Below are positions 17,009 to 26,400 of a DNA stretch of 64,000 nucleotides, piece by piece. Each line of letters begins with the position of its first letter. Position 1 is the first letter of the stretch. The stretch covers positions 62,001 through 126,000 of the forward strand of contig RFON01000001.1 in NCBI GenBank assembly GCA_009926625.1, read 5' to 3'. The position numbers and the translations under genes were made by a program. The notes under the pieces were generated by a model that saw only the letters and a list, made by a program, of their open reading frames with translations, was not told the DNA's origin and did no database searches. The stretch is from Planctomycetota bacterium (GTDB lineage Bacteria; Planctomycetota; Phycisphaerae; Phycisphaerales; SM1A02).

Positions 17009-19275
17009 ACGCGCTCGCGGGCGCCGTGCGCTGGAACCTTGATCCATGGCTCGTTGTGCCGATGGGCGTGTTGGCACTGGCCTACATGCGTGGGCTGCGG
17101 GGGCTGATCGGGCGTCGCGGCTTTCCAGTCTGGCGGCCATGGTGCTTCGCGGCTGGGTTGGTGGTGCTGTTCGCAGCGCCCGCATCGCCGATCGATTCGC
17201 TCGGTCACCTGCTGCTGTCGTTTCACATGCTTCAGCACTGGCTCCTCATGATGGTGGCCGTGCCGCTGCTGCTCCTTGGTTCCGCCGGCATGGTGGTGCT
17301 GCGCGGCCTGCCAAGTCGCGTTCGGCGTGACGCGCTTGGACCATTCCTTGCCAGTCCGTCCTGTCGGCGCGTGATGCGAGCGCTCGTTCACCCGTTCACG
17401 GGGTGGACCGCACTCCTGATCGCAACAGCGGCATGGCACATGCCGGCGCTCTATCAGGCTTCACTTGAGCGGGAGTGGATTCACAGGATGGAACACGCGT
17501 CGTTCATCGCTGCATCGGTGCTGTTCTGGTATCCGCTGATTGCGCCGTGGCCATCGCGTCGTGTGTGGCCAAGCGCCGCGTTCGTCGGTTACCTGTTGGC
17601 GGCGGACTTGCAGAACACGGTGTTTGCAGCCATCCTGACTTTCTCGGAGCGAGTGCTCTATCCCGTGTACGAGCCGACGGCGGCGGCGTTCAACTGGTCG
17701 GCACTTCGTGATCAGCAGCTTGCGGGAGCGATCATGTGGACCGGCACGCAATTGATCATGCTGCCCACGGCGCTCCTGTTCCTCCGCCGCGCTTTGCAGG
17801 GCGATCCAGCGGAGCCGCTGGTGGTGAGGCGGCGTGCTGCGCCGCGTCAACGGGCGTTTGACCTGCTGCGAACACCCGTGATTGGAAGCATCCTTCGAAG
17901 CCGCCGCGCGCGCGGCGCGCTGCGCTGGACAGCCTTCGCAGCAGCAATCGCCGTGATGGTGGACGGATGGTTCGGCCCGCAGGATGCACCAGCGAACTTG
18001 GCAGGCACGATCCCTTGGACGCATTGGCGTGGCATCGCCGTGCTCGCACTGCTCGTGGGCGGCAATGTGCTGTGCATGACATGTCCGCTCGTGGCGGCGC
18101 GCAATGTGCTCCGCCGTGTGTGGGTGCCGCGACTGCGCTGGCCGCGCGCACTCGCAGGGAAGTGGATCGCGGTGGCGCTGGTGGTTGCCTGGCTCGTGGT
18201 GTACGAGGCGTTCGACCTCTGGGCTACGCCCGCGGGTACGGCTTGGGTGATGCTGGGGTTCTTCGTCGCTGCGCTGTTGGTGGACGGCCTGTTTCGGGGA
18301 GCCGTGTTCTGCAAGTCCATCTGCCCGATCGGGCAGTTCCAGATGGTCCAGTCGGCGATCTCGCCGCTCGGCGTGTCGGTGCGCGATGCTTCGATGTGCC
18401 GACGATGTGAAACGCAGGAGTGCATTCGCGGTGCGGAACCGCGCGGAGGCTTGGTGCCGCTGCGCGTGGCGGTGCCGGGCTGCGAACTTGAGCTGTTCCA
18501 GCCAGCAAAGCGCGGCAATCTCGACTGCACATTCTGCCTCGACTGCGTTGATGCGTGCCCCCATGGGAATGTCGCGCTGCAGCCCATTCGAGTGCGCGAT
18601 TCCCTCGCATCACCCGCATGGGGTTCGTCGATTGGGCGAACGGATGGACGCATCGACCTGTCGCTGCTGATGCTCGTCCTTGCCTTTGGAGCGTTCACGA
18701 ATGCTGCAGCGATGACTGGTCCATGGCTCGATCTCGCGGATTCGATGAGCGCCCGCTTGGGGCTTGGAACGCCGACGCTCATCGAGGCGGCGCTGGCATT
18801 CATCGGTGTGTGTGTGTTGCCGATGTGTGCTGCGCTGATCGCATCGGTTGCGAGCGCACGACTGGGCGGCGGCGGTTGGCTTGGGAACTTCTGCCTTGGC
18901 GCACATGCGTTGGTCCCGATCGGCGCGACGATGTGGTGTGTGCACTGGACCTTCCATCTCGCGACAAGCGCACAAACTGCACTGCCCGCATTTCAGCGCG
19001 CGATGCTCGACCTTGGCGTGAACTGGTTCGGTCAGCCAGAGTGGGCGCAGTCGTGCTGCGTTCCAACGCCCGCATGGCTGCTGCCGATGGAGCTGCTGTT
19101 GCTGCAGGCTGGGCTGCTGTGCAGCGGGTGGATCGCATGGCGTCAGCGTGTTGAGCGAAACGAGGCTCGCCCCGTGCGTGCGAGCCTGCCATGGTGGGCG
19201 TTGGCGGTGGGATTGTGGGCTTGGGGCACTTGGATTGTCCTTCAGCCGATGCAGATGCGGGGGACGGCGCTGTGA
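17005..19275 (+). CDS. CtaG-type oxidase assembly factor fused to a NapH/CcoG-like polyferredoxin membrane domain
   Basis: 756 residues from a GTG that overlaps the cytochrome b stop. Residues 1-265 match the caa3 oxidase assembly factor CtaG: about seven helices with conserved HMLQHWLLM, WHMPALY and HRMEHASF segments, thought to help copper delivery. From about 290 a second membrane domain begins, with NVLCMTCP and FCKSICPIGQF (about 435-445), a CRRCETQEC cluster (about 465) and a classical 4Fe-4S motif CTFCLDCVDACP (508-519). This resembles NapH/CcoG-type iron-sulfur membrane proteins. Further helices fill 560-756. Fusion of copper assembly and iron-sulfur electron transfer is unusual; the second domain may reduce copper or cysteines during oxidase maturation. 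Confidence 0.85.
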   Translation: MNALAGAVRWNLDPWLVVPMGVLALAYMRGLRGLIGRRGFPVWRPWCFAAGLVVLFAAPASPIDSLGHLLLSFHMLQHWLLMMVAVPLLLLGSAGMVVLRGLPSRVRRDALGPFLASPSCRRVMRALVHPFTGWTALLIATAAWHMPALYQASLEREWIHRMEHASFIAASVLFWYPLIAPWPSRRVWPSAAFVGYLLAADLQNTVFAAILTFSERVLYPVYEPTAAAFNWSALRDQQLAGAIMWTGTQLIMLPTALLFLRRALQGDPAEPLVVRRRAAPRQRAFDLLRTPVIGSILRSRRARGALRWTAFAAAIAVMVDGWFGPQDAPANLAGTIPWTHWRGIAVLALLVGGNVLCMTCPLVAARNVLRRVWVPRLRWPRALAGKWIAVALVVAWLVVYEAFDLWATPAGTAWVMLGFFVAALLVDGLFRGAVFCKSICPIGQFQMVQSAISPLGVSVRDASMCRRCETQECIRGAEPRGGLVPLRVAVPGCELELFQPAKRGNLDCTFCLDCVDACPHGNVALQPIRVRDSLASPAWGSSIGRTDGRIDLSLLMLVLAFGAFTNAAAMTGPWLDLADSMSARLGLGTPTLIEAALAFIGVCVLPMCAALIASVASARLGGGGWLGNFCLGAHALVPIGATMWCVHWTFHLATSAQTALPAFQRAMLDLGVNWFGQPEWAQSCCVPTPAWLLPMELLLLQAGLLCSGWIAWRQRVERNEARPVRASLPWWALAVGLWAWGTWIVLQPMQMRGTAL

Positions 19276-19799
19276 TGCGAGTGCATGTGTTGCTGTTGCC
19301 GCTGCTGTGCGCCGTCGATGCCGCGCTGATCCATCACGCTGCGGCGGATGGCGGCGCGGTGGTGGACCGCGGTGCGTGGGGTGGTGGGCATTTCGTCCTC
19401 TGGGTGAACCCTGCGCCGCCAACCGCAGGGCCTGCGGAGTGGACGCTGCTTCACACGCCTGCTCCGACGACTGCTCCTGCGACTGCTCCCACTTCGATGC
19501 GGTTCGCGCTTCGACTTGAAGGTGACGGCGGTGCGTGGCAGGAGGGGAACTTCGACCCTGCAAGTGAGGGCAGTGTGATGCACACATGCAACACCACGCT
19601 GCCGTTTGCTGGTGAGTGGACGGTGACCCTGAAGTGCGACCGACCTGACTGGCCAACGCACACAGTTGCGATTCGAGTTCAGCCCGCACCCGCTGCATGG
19701 CAATCTGCGCTGCCGTGGATGGTCCTGTGGATTCCCGCTGCATGTCTCGTCGTCCTGCGGGAGTCACTGGCCGCGCGACAGCGCCGCACAACACACTGA
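19275..19799 (+). CDS. Small exported protein with C-terminal membrane anchor
   Basis: 174 residues from the ATG at 19275, which shares one base with the stop of the CtaG fusion. An N-terminal signal-like helix is followed by an extracytoplasmic beta-rich domain (FALRLEGDG, GEWTVTLKCDRPDW) and a C-terminal helix (MVLWIPAACLVVL). The layout and its place after a CcoG-like domain recall FixH-type accessory proteins of copper/oxidase assembly, but I see no diagnostic motif. Last gene of the respiratory operon. Confidence 0.7.
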   Translation: MRVHVLLLPLLCAVDAALIHHAAADGGAVVDRGAWGGGHFVLWVNPAPPTAGPAEWTLLHTPAPTTAPATAPTSMRFALRLEGDGGAWQEGNFDPASEGSVMHTCNTTLPFAGEWTVTLKCDRPDWPTHTVAIRVQPAPAAWQSALPWMVLWIPAACLVVLRESLAARQRRTTH

Positions 19800-19815
19800 C
19801 CGTTATGCTCGCGCC

Positions 19816-20949
19816 ATGGGTTCTGCTGAGACACACATCCAGTCGAGTCGGCCGCGGCCGAACGACACTTCCGATGATCTACGGCGTTTCTCGACGCTCG
19901 ACGAGATGGAGGCGGTTGCCAGCACGCGGCTGAGCGAGATGGCGCACGCGTACTTCGTGGGTGGTGCGGGCGATGAGTGCACGCTTGGAAGGAATCGAAG
20001 CGCTTGGGCAGAGATCGATGTCTGGCACAAGGTGCTGGTGGATGTGTCGAATCGCTCGACTGCGTGCACGCTGTTCGGCCGCCCATGCAAGATGCCGATC
20101 CTGGCCGCACCAACGGCGCTCCACAAGCTTGCGCATGCCGATGGTGAATGCGCGACCGCGCAAGGCTGTGCAGCGGCGGGCGTTCCCATGGTGATCAGTT
20201 CGCTTGCGTCAACTTCGATCGAGGCGATTGCAGCTGCCGCGCCGTGTCCGCTGCTGATGCAGGTGTACCTCGGACAGGACCGAGCGCTTGGGCGCGACCT
20301 GATCGCGCGCGCGGAGGCAGCAGGCATCGTTGGATTCCAACTGACGGTTGATACGCCCGTGTGGGGACTTCGCCACCGCGAACTTGCGAGTGGGTTTCAC
20401 ATTCCACCTGGAATGGATGTCGTCAACCTGCGCGGCACTGGGGGAGGCGCTGCGGCGTCGGGCGTGGGCATTTCGCAGGTGCTTGGCTGGACCATCTCGC
20501 CATCGGTGACGTGGAAGGATCTGGAGTGGGCGTGTGGGCTCACCTCGTTGCCGGTGTTTGCCAAGGGCATCTGCCGCGCTGATGATGCACAGCGTGCGAT
20601 CGACGCGGGCGCGCGCGGCGTGATTGTCAGCAATCACGGCGGACGGCAGCTTGATGGCGCACCTGCCACGGCGCGTGCGCTGCCGGGCGTGGTCCGTGCG
20701 GTCGCTGGTCGCGTCCCTGTGTTCGTGGACGGGGGCGTTCGCCGCGGCATCGATGTGCTGCGGGCACTCGCGCTTGGCGCCACCGCTGTGCAAGTGGGGC
20801 GTCCCGTTCTCTGGGGGCTCTCCTGTGGCGGCGCGGCGGGCGTTTCGCGCTGCTTTGAGATCCTGCGCGATGAACTGGACCGAGCGATGGCGCTTGCGGG
20901 CTGCCCCGATGTCGCGAGCGTTCGCGGGGACCTTCTGCGGCAAGATTGA
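19816..20949 (+). CDS. FMN-dependent alpha-hydroxy acid dehydrogenase (lactate/glycolate oxidase family)
   Basis: 377 residues from the ATG at 19816, a typical family length. The TIM barrel shows the N-terminal FSTLDEMEAVA, substrate/FMN motifs PILAAPTALHKLAH and MQVYLGQDR, the TVDTPVWGLRHRE strand, KGICRADDAQRA, and the active-site SNHGGRQLDGAPAT with the catalytic His. FVDGGVRRGIDVLRALALGA binds the FMN phosphate. It oxidises a 2-hydroxy acid such as L-lactate or glycolate to the 2-oxo acid; which one cannot be told. It lies 16 bases after the respiratory operon and could share its transcript, feeding electrons to the chain. Confidence 0.9.
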   Translation: MGSAETHIQSSRPRPNDTSDDLRRFSTLDEMEAVASTRLSEMAHAYFVGGAGDECTLGRNRSAWAEIDVWHKVLVDVSNRSTACTLFGRPCKMPILAAPTALHKLAHADGECATAQGCAAAGVPMVISSLASTSIEAIAAAAPCPLLMQVYLGQDRALGRDLIARAEAAGIVGFQLTVDTPVWGLRHRELASGFHIPPGMDVVNLRGTGGGAAASGVGISQVLGWTISPSVTWKDLEWACGLTSLPVFAKGICRADDAQRAIDAGARGVIVSNHGGRQLDGAPATARALPGVVRAVAGRVPVFVDGGVRRGIDVLRALALGATAVQVGRPVLWGLSCGGAAGVSRCFEILRDELDRAMALAGCPDVASVRGDLLRQD

Positions 20950-20975
20950 ATCGCGCGTCTGATGGGGGGGATGCG

Positions 20976-20991
20976 AGCCAAACGTTCGGCT
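20976..20991. promoter_or_regulatory. Near-perfect 16-bp palindrome upstream of imuA
   Basis: AGCCAAACGTTCGGCT is symmetric at all but one base pair position. It lies 26 bases after the hydroxyacid dehydrogenase stop and about 57 bases before imuA. It may be an operator or part of a processing/termination hairpin; no T tract follows. Confidence 0.4.
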
Positions 20992-21028
20992 TCGGCTTGA
21001 CCGATCCGTCTTCGCCCATACCCTAACA

Positions 21029-21044
21029 GATACCAAACGGTATC
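21029..21044. promoter_or_regulatory. Candidate SOS-type operator before imuA
   Basis: A perfect inverted repeat, GATACC-AAAC-GGTATC, ends 4 bases before the imuA start. imuA-imuB-dnaE2 operons are usually repressed by LexA, so this palindrome in the leader is the best operator candidate. It does not match the Escherichia coli, Bacillus or alphaproteobacterial LexA boxes that I know. No lexA gene is in the window. Confidence 0.5.
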
Positions 21045-21048
21045 GGTC

Positions 21049-21900
21049 ATGGCTGGCATTCCAGACGAGATTCGGCAGCGTGCAGCACTTCTGGTGCAGT
21101 CGTCATCGGCATCGCTTCCTGCGCTGCGATGCACCGCGGGTAAGGACTCGCATGATCGGCGCAGCGACGGCGCATCCGATGAACTCCCCCTGGAACTTGG
21201 CGTGGTGCATGAGTGGATGTGGCGCGAGTCGACGCGCCATGCCACATGGACCGTTCCGCATGGCGTGATGATCGCGCTCTGTTGGCGGATGCTTGCATCG
21301 GCATCGGATGGGCGCGTGGCGTGGATCGGGCGGCACGCATGGCCCGTCCCGCGTGCATGCGTTCGAAGTGATGGCTCTCGCCAACTGCTCGAGCGTTCAC
21401 TCTTCGTCGATCCAGGCGCGTCGAGTTCCTGCGATGAACGCATCTGGGCGGTCCAGCAGTCGCTCGGATGCGATGGCATCTGTGCGGTGGTGTTCGATGG
21501 CAGCGGATGTGCAATGGTTGCCAGTCGTCGACTGCAGTTGGCGGCTGCCCGCGGTGACGGACGCCCTGCAGTGCTTGCCATGGCGGTTCGTCCATGGCAT
21601 GAACGCCTCTGCCCAAGCGCAGCTGCGACGCGCTGGGCCGTGGCACCTGCGCCGCCGACGACGCAAGATGCTGCTTTGGATGAACGCGGCGAAGTGCCCG
21701 TCTGGCAAGCGGAACTGCTGCGCGCGCGCGGGGCGCTGGCGCATGCGGTCGGACAGTGCACGCACCGAATCGAAGCAACATGGTCTTGGAGCGGCGCATC
21801 GGATCGCAGTGATGCTTCGAATGCATGCGTCGACATGCGCCATGATGTGCGCCATGATGTGCGCGGGGATTTGCGCGGGAATCGGCGGCCGCAACCATGA
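21049..21900 (+). CDS. imuA: ImuA-like protein of the error-prone mutasome
   Basis: 283 residues. The sequence is weakly conserved, but the GVVHEWM and HGVMIALCWRML segments and the position directly before imuB fit ImuA, a RecA-fold accessory protein of inducible mutagenic repair. No clear Walker A motif is present, as is common for ImuA. The C-terminus contains Asp-Arg-rich short repeats (MRHDVRHDVRGDLRG) from a 12-bp DNA duplication. Its stop overlaps the imuB start (ATGA). Confidence 0.75.
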   Translation: MAGIPDEIRQRAALLVQSSSASLPALRCTAGKDSHDRRSDGASDELPLELGVVHEWMWRESTRHATWTVPHGVMIALCWRMLASASDGRVAWIGRHAWPVPRACVRSDGSRQLLERSLFVDPGASSSCDERIWAVQQSLGCDGICAVVFDGSGCAMVASRRLQLAAARGDGRPAVLAMAVRPWHERLCPSAAATRWAVAPAPPTTQDAALDERGEVPVWQAELLRARGALAHAVGQCTHRIEATWSWSGASDRSDASNACVDMRHDVRHDVRGDLRGNRRPQP

Positions 21901-23399
21901 TCGCCCAACACGCCATGACTGCTCCGCGGCGGCGCATGCTGGCGGTGGCGTTCCCGCGCTGGACTGCGGAGTGTGCGCGTCGCACTGCGCGGCGGCAGGG
22001 CGCTGCGATTTCTCCCGACGCGGCAGTGCTGGTCGTGACCGAGTCGCATGGCGTGCGCACCGTGCACGACTGCTGCAGGCATGCGGCGTCGCTTGGCGTG
22101 ATGCGCGGCATGTCGCTCCTGCAGGCGCGCGCCATCTGCAGCGGTCCTCGGACGGAACTGCCGCACATGCCCGAACGCGATGCATCGATGCTTCGTGCCT
22201 GTGCGGTCTGGTGCCAACGCTATTCGCCCATCACGATGCTCGAGCCGAGTGCAGGGATTCCGGTGGTGCTCATCGACATCACGGGCTGCGAGCGGATTCA
22301 TCCATCCGAACCGGCGCTGGAACTGCAGGTGCGCCGCGCGATGCACGCGCGTGGGTTCACTGCACGCACGGCGTGCGCACCGAATGCGGCGGCAGCCGTT
22401 GCGCTTGCCACCGCGCGCCATGCACCGCATGCCGCGCGGACCATCGATGCATGCCCCGTGCGCTGCTTACGGCTCGATCGCAAGGTCATCGAGCGGATGC
22501 ATGAGGTCAACATCCGCCGCGTTGGCGATCTGCTGCGCTGCACCCGTGCAAGCATCGCATCGCGCTTCGGCGCGCCGACGCTGCTGCGTCTCGATCAGGC
22601 ATTCGGGCGCACGGAACAGCACATCGCACCACTCCGCCCACGCCCGCTTCCTGCGGTCGAGCGGATCTTCGATGGTCCGGTCGCGGCACTCGATGCCCTG
22701 CAATTCGCGACGCAGGAACTCATCGGCGAACTGTGCGTTCAACTGCATGCACTTGAACGCGGTGCGCGGGAGATCGAGCTAGTGGCCGACTGCGCGGATG
22801 CGCCACGATGGACGCGGCGGCTGGTGTTCGGCGCGCCGAGTGCGAATGCGCGTCACATGATGGGCATGCTCGCGCCGTCGCTTGAGCGGATGAAAGCGGG
22901 GCTTGGCGTCGAGCGGCTGCGGCTCGCGGCGCTTCGGATGGGACGCATGATGCGGCAGGAAGCGCTCGGCGAATGGATCGACACGCTGTGTGCACGCCTT
23001 GGTGACGGCGCCGTCATGCGCTGTGGACTGGTGGAGGATCATCGGCCGGGGCGTGCCTCGCGATGGCTTCCCGTCCTTCGGCATGGCTTCGATCTGCGCG
23101 CCACGGCGCAGGCGGTGCGTGTGCGTGTCGTGCAGGCATGGCGACCATCGCTGCTGCTTCCACGCGCTGAAATGGCGAGCGTGGAAGTGGGGAGTGGCGG
23201 GTCGGTGCGTTGGCGTGGCGAATGCCGCACGGTGCTTTCGTGGCATGGACCCGAACGCATCGCACCGCCGTGGACCGCGGTCGGTGCAATGGCACCCGCC
23301 GAGGGTGGCGATTTCTGGCGTGCGCAGTGCGCCGATGGACTCTGGCTGTGGCTGCGCAGGACGAGCGATGGCTGGATGGTGCTCGGCAGTTGGAGTTGA
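21897..23399 (+). CDS. imuB: ImuB, catalytically inactive Y-family polymerase-like protein
   Basis: 500 residues. Family landmarks include the N-terminal AVAFPRWTAECARR in place of the metal-binding Asp strand of active Y-family polymerases, the VVLIDITGCERIHPSE palm segment, the helix-hairpin-helix region (RRVGDLLRCTRASIASRFG), and the little-finger domain with PLPAVERIFDGPV. The catalytic carboxylates are missing, as in known ImuB. It acts as a scaffold linking the beta clamp, ImuA and DnaE2 at damaged DNA. It overlaps imuA by 4 bases, and dnaE2 follows 4 bases after its stop. Confidence 0.9.
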   Translation: MIAQHAMTAPRRRMLAVAFPRWTAECARRTARRQGAAISPDAAVLVVTESHGVRTVHDCCRHAASLGVMRGMSLLQARAICSGPRTELPHMPERDASMLRACAVWCQRYSPITMLEPSAGIPVVLIDITGCERIHPSEPALELQVRRAMHARGFTARTACAPNAAAAVALATARHAPHAARTIDACPVRCLRLDRKVIERMHEVNIRRVGDLLRCTRASIASRFGAPTLLRLDQAFGRTEQHIAPLRPRPLPAVERIFDGPVAALDALQFATQELIGELCVQLHALERGAREIELVADCADAPRWTRRLVFGAPSANARHMMGMLAPSLERMKAGLGVERLRLAALRMGRMMRQEALGEWIDTLCARLGDGAVMRCGLVEDHRPGRASRWLPVLRHGFDLRATAQAVRVRVVQAWRPSLLLPRAEMASVEVGSGGSVRWRGECRTVLSWHGPERIAPPWTAVGAMAPAEGGDFWRAQCADGLWLWLRRTSDGWMVLGSWS

Positions 23400-23403
23400 A
23401 CGC

Positions 23404-26400
23404 ATGTCTGCAACGCACGCCGAACTGGATGTGATGAGCAACTTCTCGTTCCTCGAAGGGGCAAGTCACCCCGAAGAGTTGGTCGCATCCGCTTCGGAAC
23501 TCGGGTACGAGTCGATTGCCATCGCCGACCGCTGCACACTTGCCGGTGCGGTCCGCGCGCATGTGGCTGCGCGTGCACACGGCATCGGGCTCTGCATCGG
23601 TGCGCGCCTCACGCTCTGGACGGGTGCACCGCCTGTGCACCGCCGCACAGGCGGCGCTGCGGAGGAGCACACGATCGAGATCGCTGCGTTCGCCACAGAC
23701 CGTGCTTCCTACGCCGGACTCTGCCGCGCCATCACGGCAGGGCGGCGACATGAATGCGGCGATGAGGCTGGCGTTGTTCGGCGCACCGACTGGCATCTGT
23801 CGCTGCATGATTTCCTTGAGCATGCAGCGGGGCTTGAACTGATCATCCTTCCACCGCAGGATCTGACGCTGCTTTCGCAATCCACCCTCGAGGTCGTGCG
23901 CGGCATCGCGGCGCGCGCGCACGGGCGTGTCTCGCTCGCCGTGCTGCGCGCAGGCGAAGCGGAAGAGCACACGCGGCTTCGCATATGCGTGTCCCTCGCG
24001 CAGGCATGCGGCATTCCAGTGGTCGCCACACAGGGCATTCGCTTCCATGTGCCGAGGCGCCGTCCGCTGCATGAAGTACTGACCGCCATCCGCCTCGGGA
24101 CGACTGTTGCAGGCATCGGGCTTGAATCCCTGCCGAATGCCGAGCGTCACCTGCGTTCTCCGTCGGTTCTGCACGAACGCTGGCGTGACCTTCCACACGC
24201 GCTCACGCATGCACGCGCCATTGCGGATCGCTGCCGTGGATTCAGCTTGGCAGAACTGCGCTACGCCTATCCACGCGAGTGCAGCTGCGGCGAACCGTCA
24301 CAGGTCCGCCTGCAGCGTCTGGCGGAGCAGGGGGCACGCGAGCGCTACCCACAGGGCGTTCCATCTGATGTGCACGAACAACTGTTGCGTGAACTTCAAC
24401 TGATCGATGAACTGCACTATGCCCCGTACTTCCTCACCGTGCATGACATCGTGCAGGATGCGCGCCGACGCGGCATTCTCTGTCAGGGGCGCGGCGCTGC
24501 GGCGAACAGCGTCGTGTGCTACTGCCTGGGCGTCACGGCGGTCGATCCCGCACGCATCCGACTGCTCTTCGAGCGGTTCATCAGTCGTGAGCGGCGCGAG
24601 CCACCAGACATCGACATCGACTTCGAGCATGAACGACGCGAAGAGGTGATCCAGGGCATCTATGCGCGCTATGGCAGGGATCGTGCTGCGCTCTGTGCAG
24701 CGGTGGTGTGTTACCGAAGGCGGCTTGCACTGCGCGAGACTGCCAAGGCACTTGGATTCTCATCCGATGCGATCACGCGGCTCTGCAACGGACTCTCCCA
24801 TCGGAGCGACGATGGGGATGTGCGTTCCATCGGCTTCGATCCGGATGCGCCATCCATGCGGCTGCTGCTGGCGCTGAGCGCAGAACTCGAGGGATTCCCA
24901 CGGCACTTGATGCAGCACCCGGGTGGATTCGTGATCACGGACGACATGTTGTGCGAATCCGTACCGATCCGCAATGCGTCGATGGATGCGCGTTCGATGA
25001 TCGAGTGGGACAAGGATGACATCGATGCCATCGGCATGATGAAGGTGGATGTGCTTGGGCTGGGGATGCTCACCTGTATCCGAAAGGCACTCGCACTGGC
25101 GGGGCAGCCTGTGCGAGCCGTCGACGGGGGAACAACCGTTCGCGAATTGGCACTGCATCAGATCCCGCCCGATGATCCGGCCACGCACGACATGCTGTGC
25201 AGTGCCGATACGGTCGGCGTCTTCCAGGTGGAAAGCCGCGCCCAGATGGCGATGCTGCCGCGCCTTCGACCGCGCAACTACTACGACCTCGTGATCGAAG
25301 TCGCGCTTGTGCGGCCCGGACCCATTCAAGGGGACATGGTGCATCCATACCTCCGCCGTCGCGCGGGCCTTGAGCACATGGAGTATCCGAATGATGCTGT
25401 TCGGAAGATCCTGGAACGAACGCTCGGTGTCCCGCTCTTCCAAGAGCAGGCGATGGCGCTTGCGATCGTTGCGGCGGGGTTCACCCCGGGCGAGGCGGAT
25501 GAACTGCGACGCTCCATCGCGGCATGGAAACGCAGCGGACCGCTGCTGGAATGCTTCCGTCAGCGACTGGAAGGTGGCATGCTTGCACGCGGCTATTCAC
25601 GGAACTTTGCGGCACAGGTGTTCACGCAGATCCAGGGCTTCGCCGGCTACGGATTTCCCGAGAGCCATTCCGCAAGCTTCGCGCACTTGGTGTACGCCTC
25701 GGCGTGGCTGCGCCGCCATCACATTGCAGCGTTCACGGCGGCGCTCCTGAACAGTCAGCCGATGGGTTTCTATGCACCATCGCAGATCGTGCAGGATGCG
25801 CGGCGGCATGGTGTGGAGGTTCGTCCCATCGACATTCTTGCGAGCGACTGGGACTGCACGCTCGAAGGGGGCGTGATGCGATCGACGGTCGGGCTGCCTC
25901 CGCAGTCATGGGGTGTTGGCGGTCCCGCGCTGCGTCTTGGACTTCGGATGGTCCGCGGACTCGCAGCCGCAGACGCACAGGCACTCCTCGCCGTGCGCGG
26001 CGGGGCAGCAGCACGCAGCAGCGTCGAGGCACTCCAGCGGGCGAGCGGCGTGTCGGCGCAGGCGCTGCAACTGCTTGCGCGTGCCGATGCACTGCAAGGC
26101 ATGGGACTTCGGCGACAGGCTGCTCTCTGGCAGGTGCAGGAACTTGGTCGCATGCCGCCTTCACTGTTCAGCCTGGCTGCGATCGATGCGCCGCGGATCA
26201 AGACCGATGCGCATCGCTGCGGATCGGATCTGGAGTCGTCCGAAGGGCTGTTTGCCGATCCGCCGCGCGATGAACTGCCATGCTTCAGCCAAGCGGCGGA
26301 GGTCGCTGCCGACTACAGGCAGAGCGGATTGTCGCTGAAGTCACATCCGTTGGCGTTCATTCGTCCTGCGCTCAAGCGGCGCGGCGTCACGCCCTGCGGT

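Noticed and set aside
15365-17185. 606-codon minus-strand frame opposite Rieske and cytochrome b
   Set aside because: Antisense of clear heme and iron-sulfur genes; composition is unlike a natural protein.
20634-22430. 598-codon minus-strand frame opposite imuA and imuB
   Set aside because: Arg/Ser/Ala-rich antisense frame; the plus-strand genes have recognised family motifs and overlapping starts and stops.
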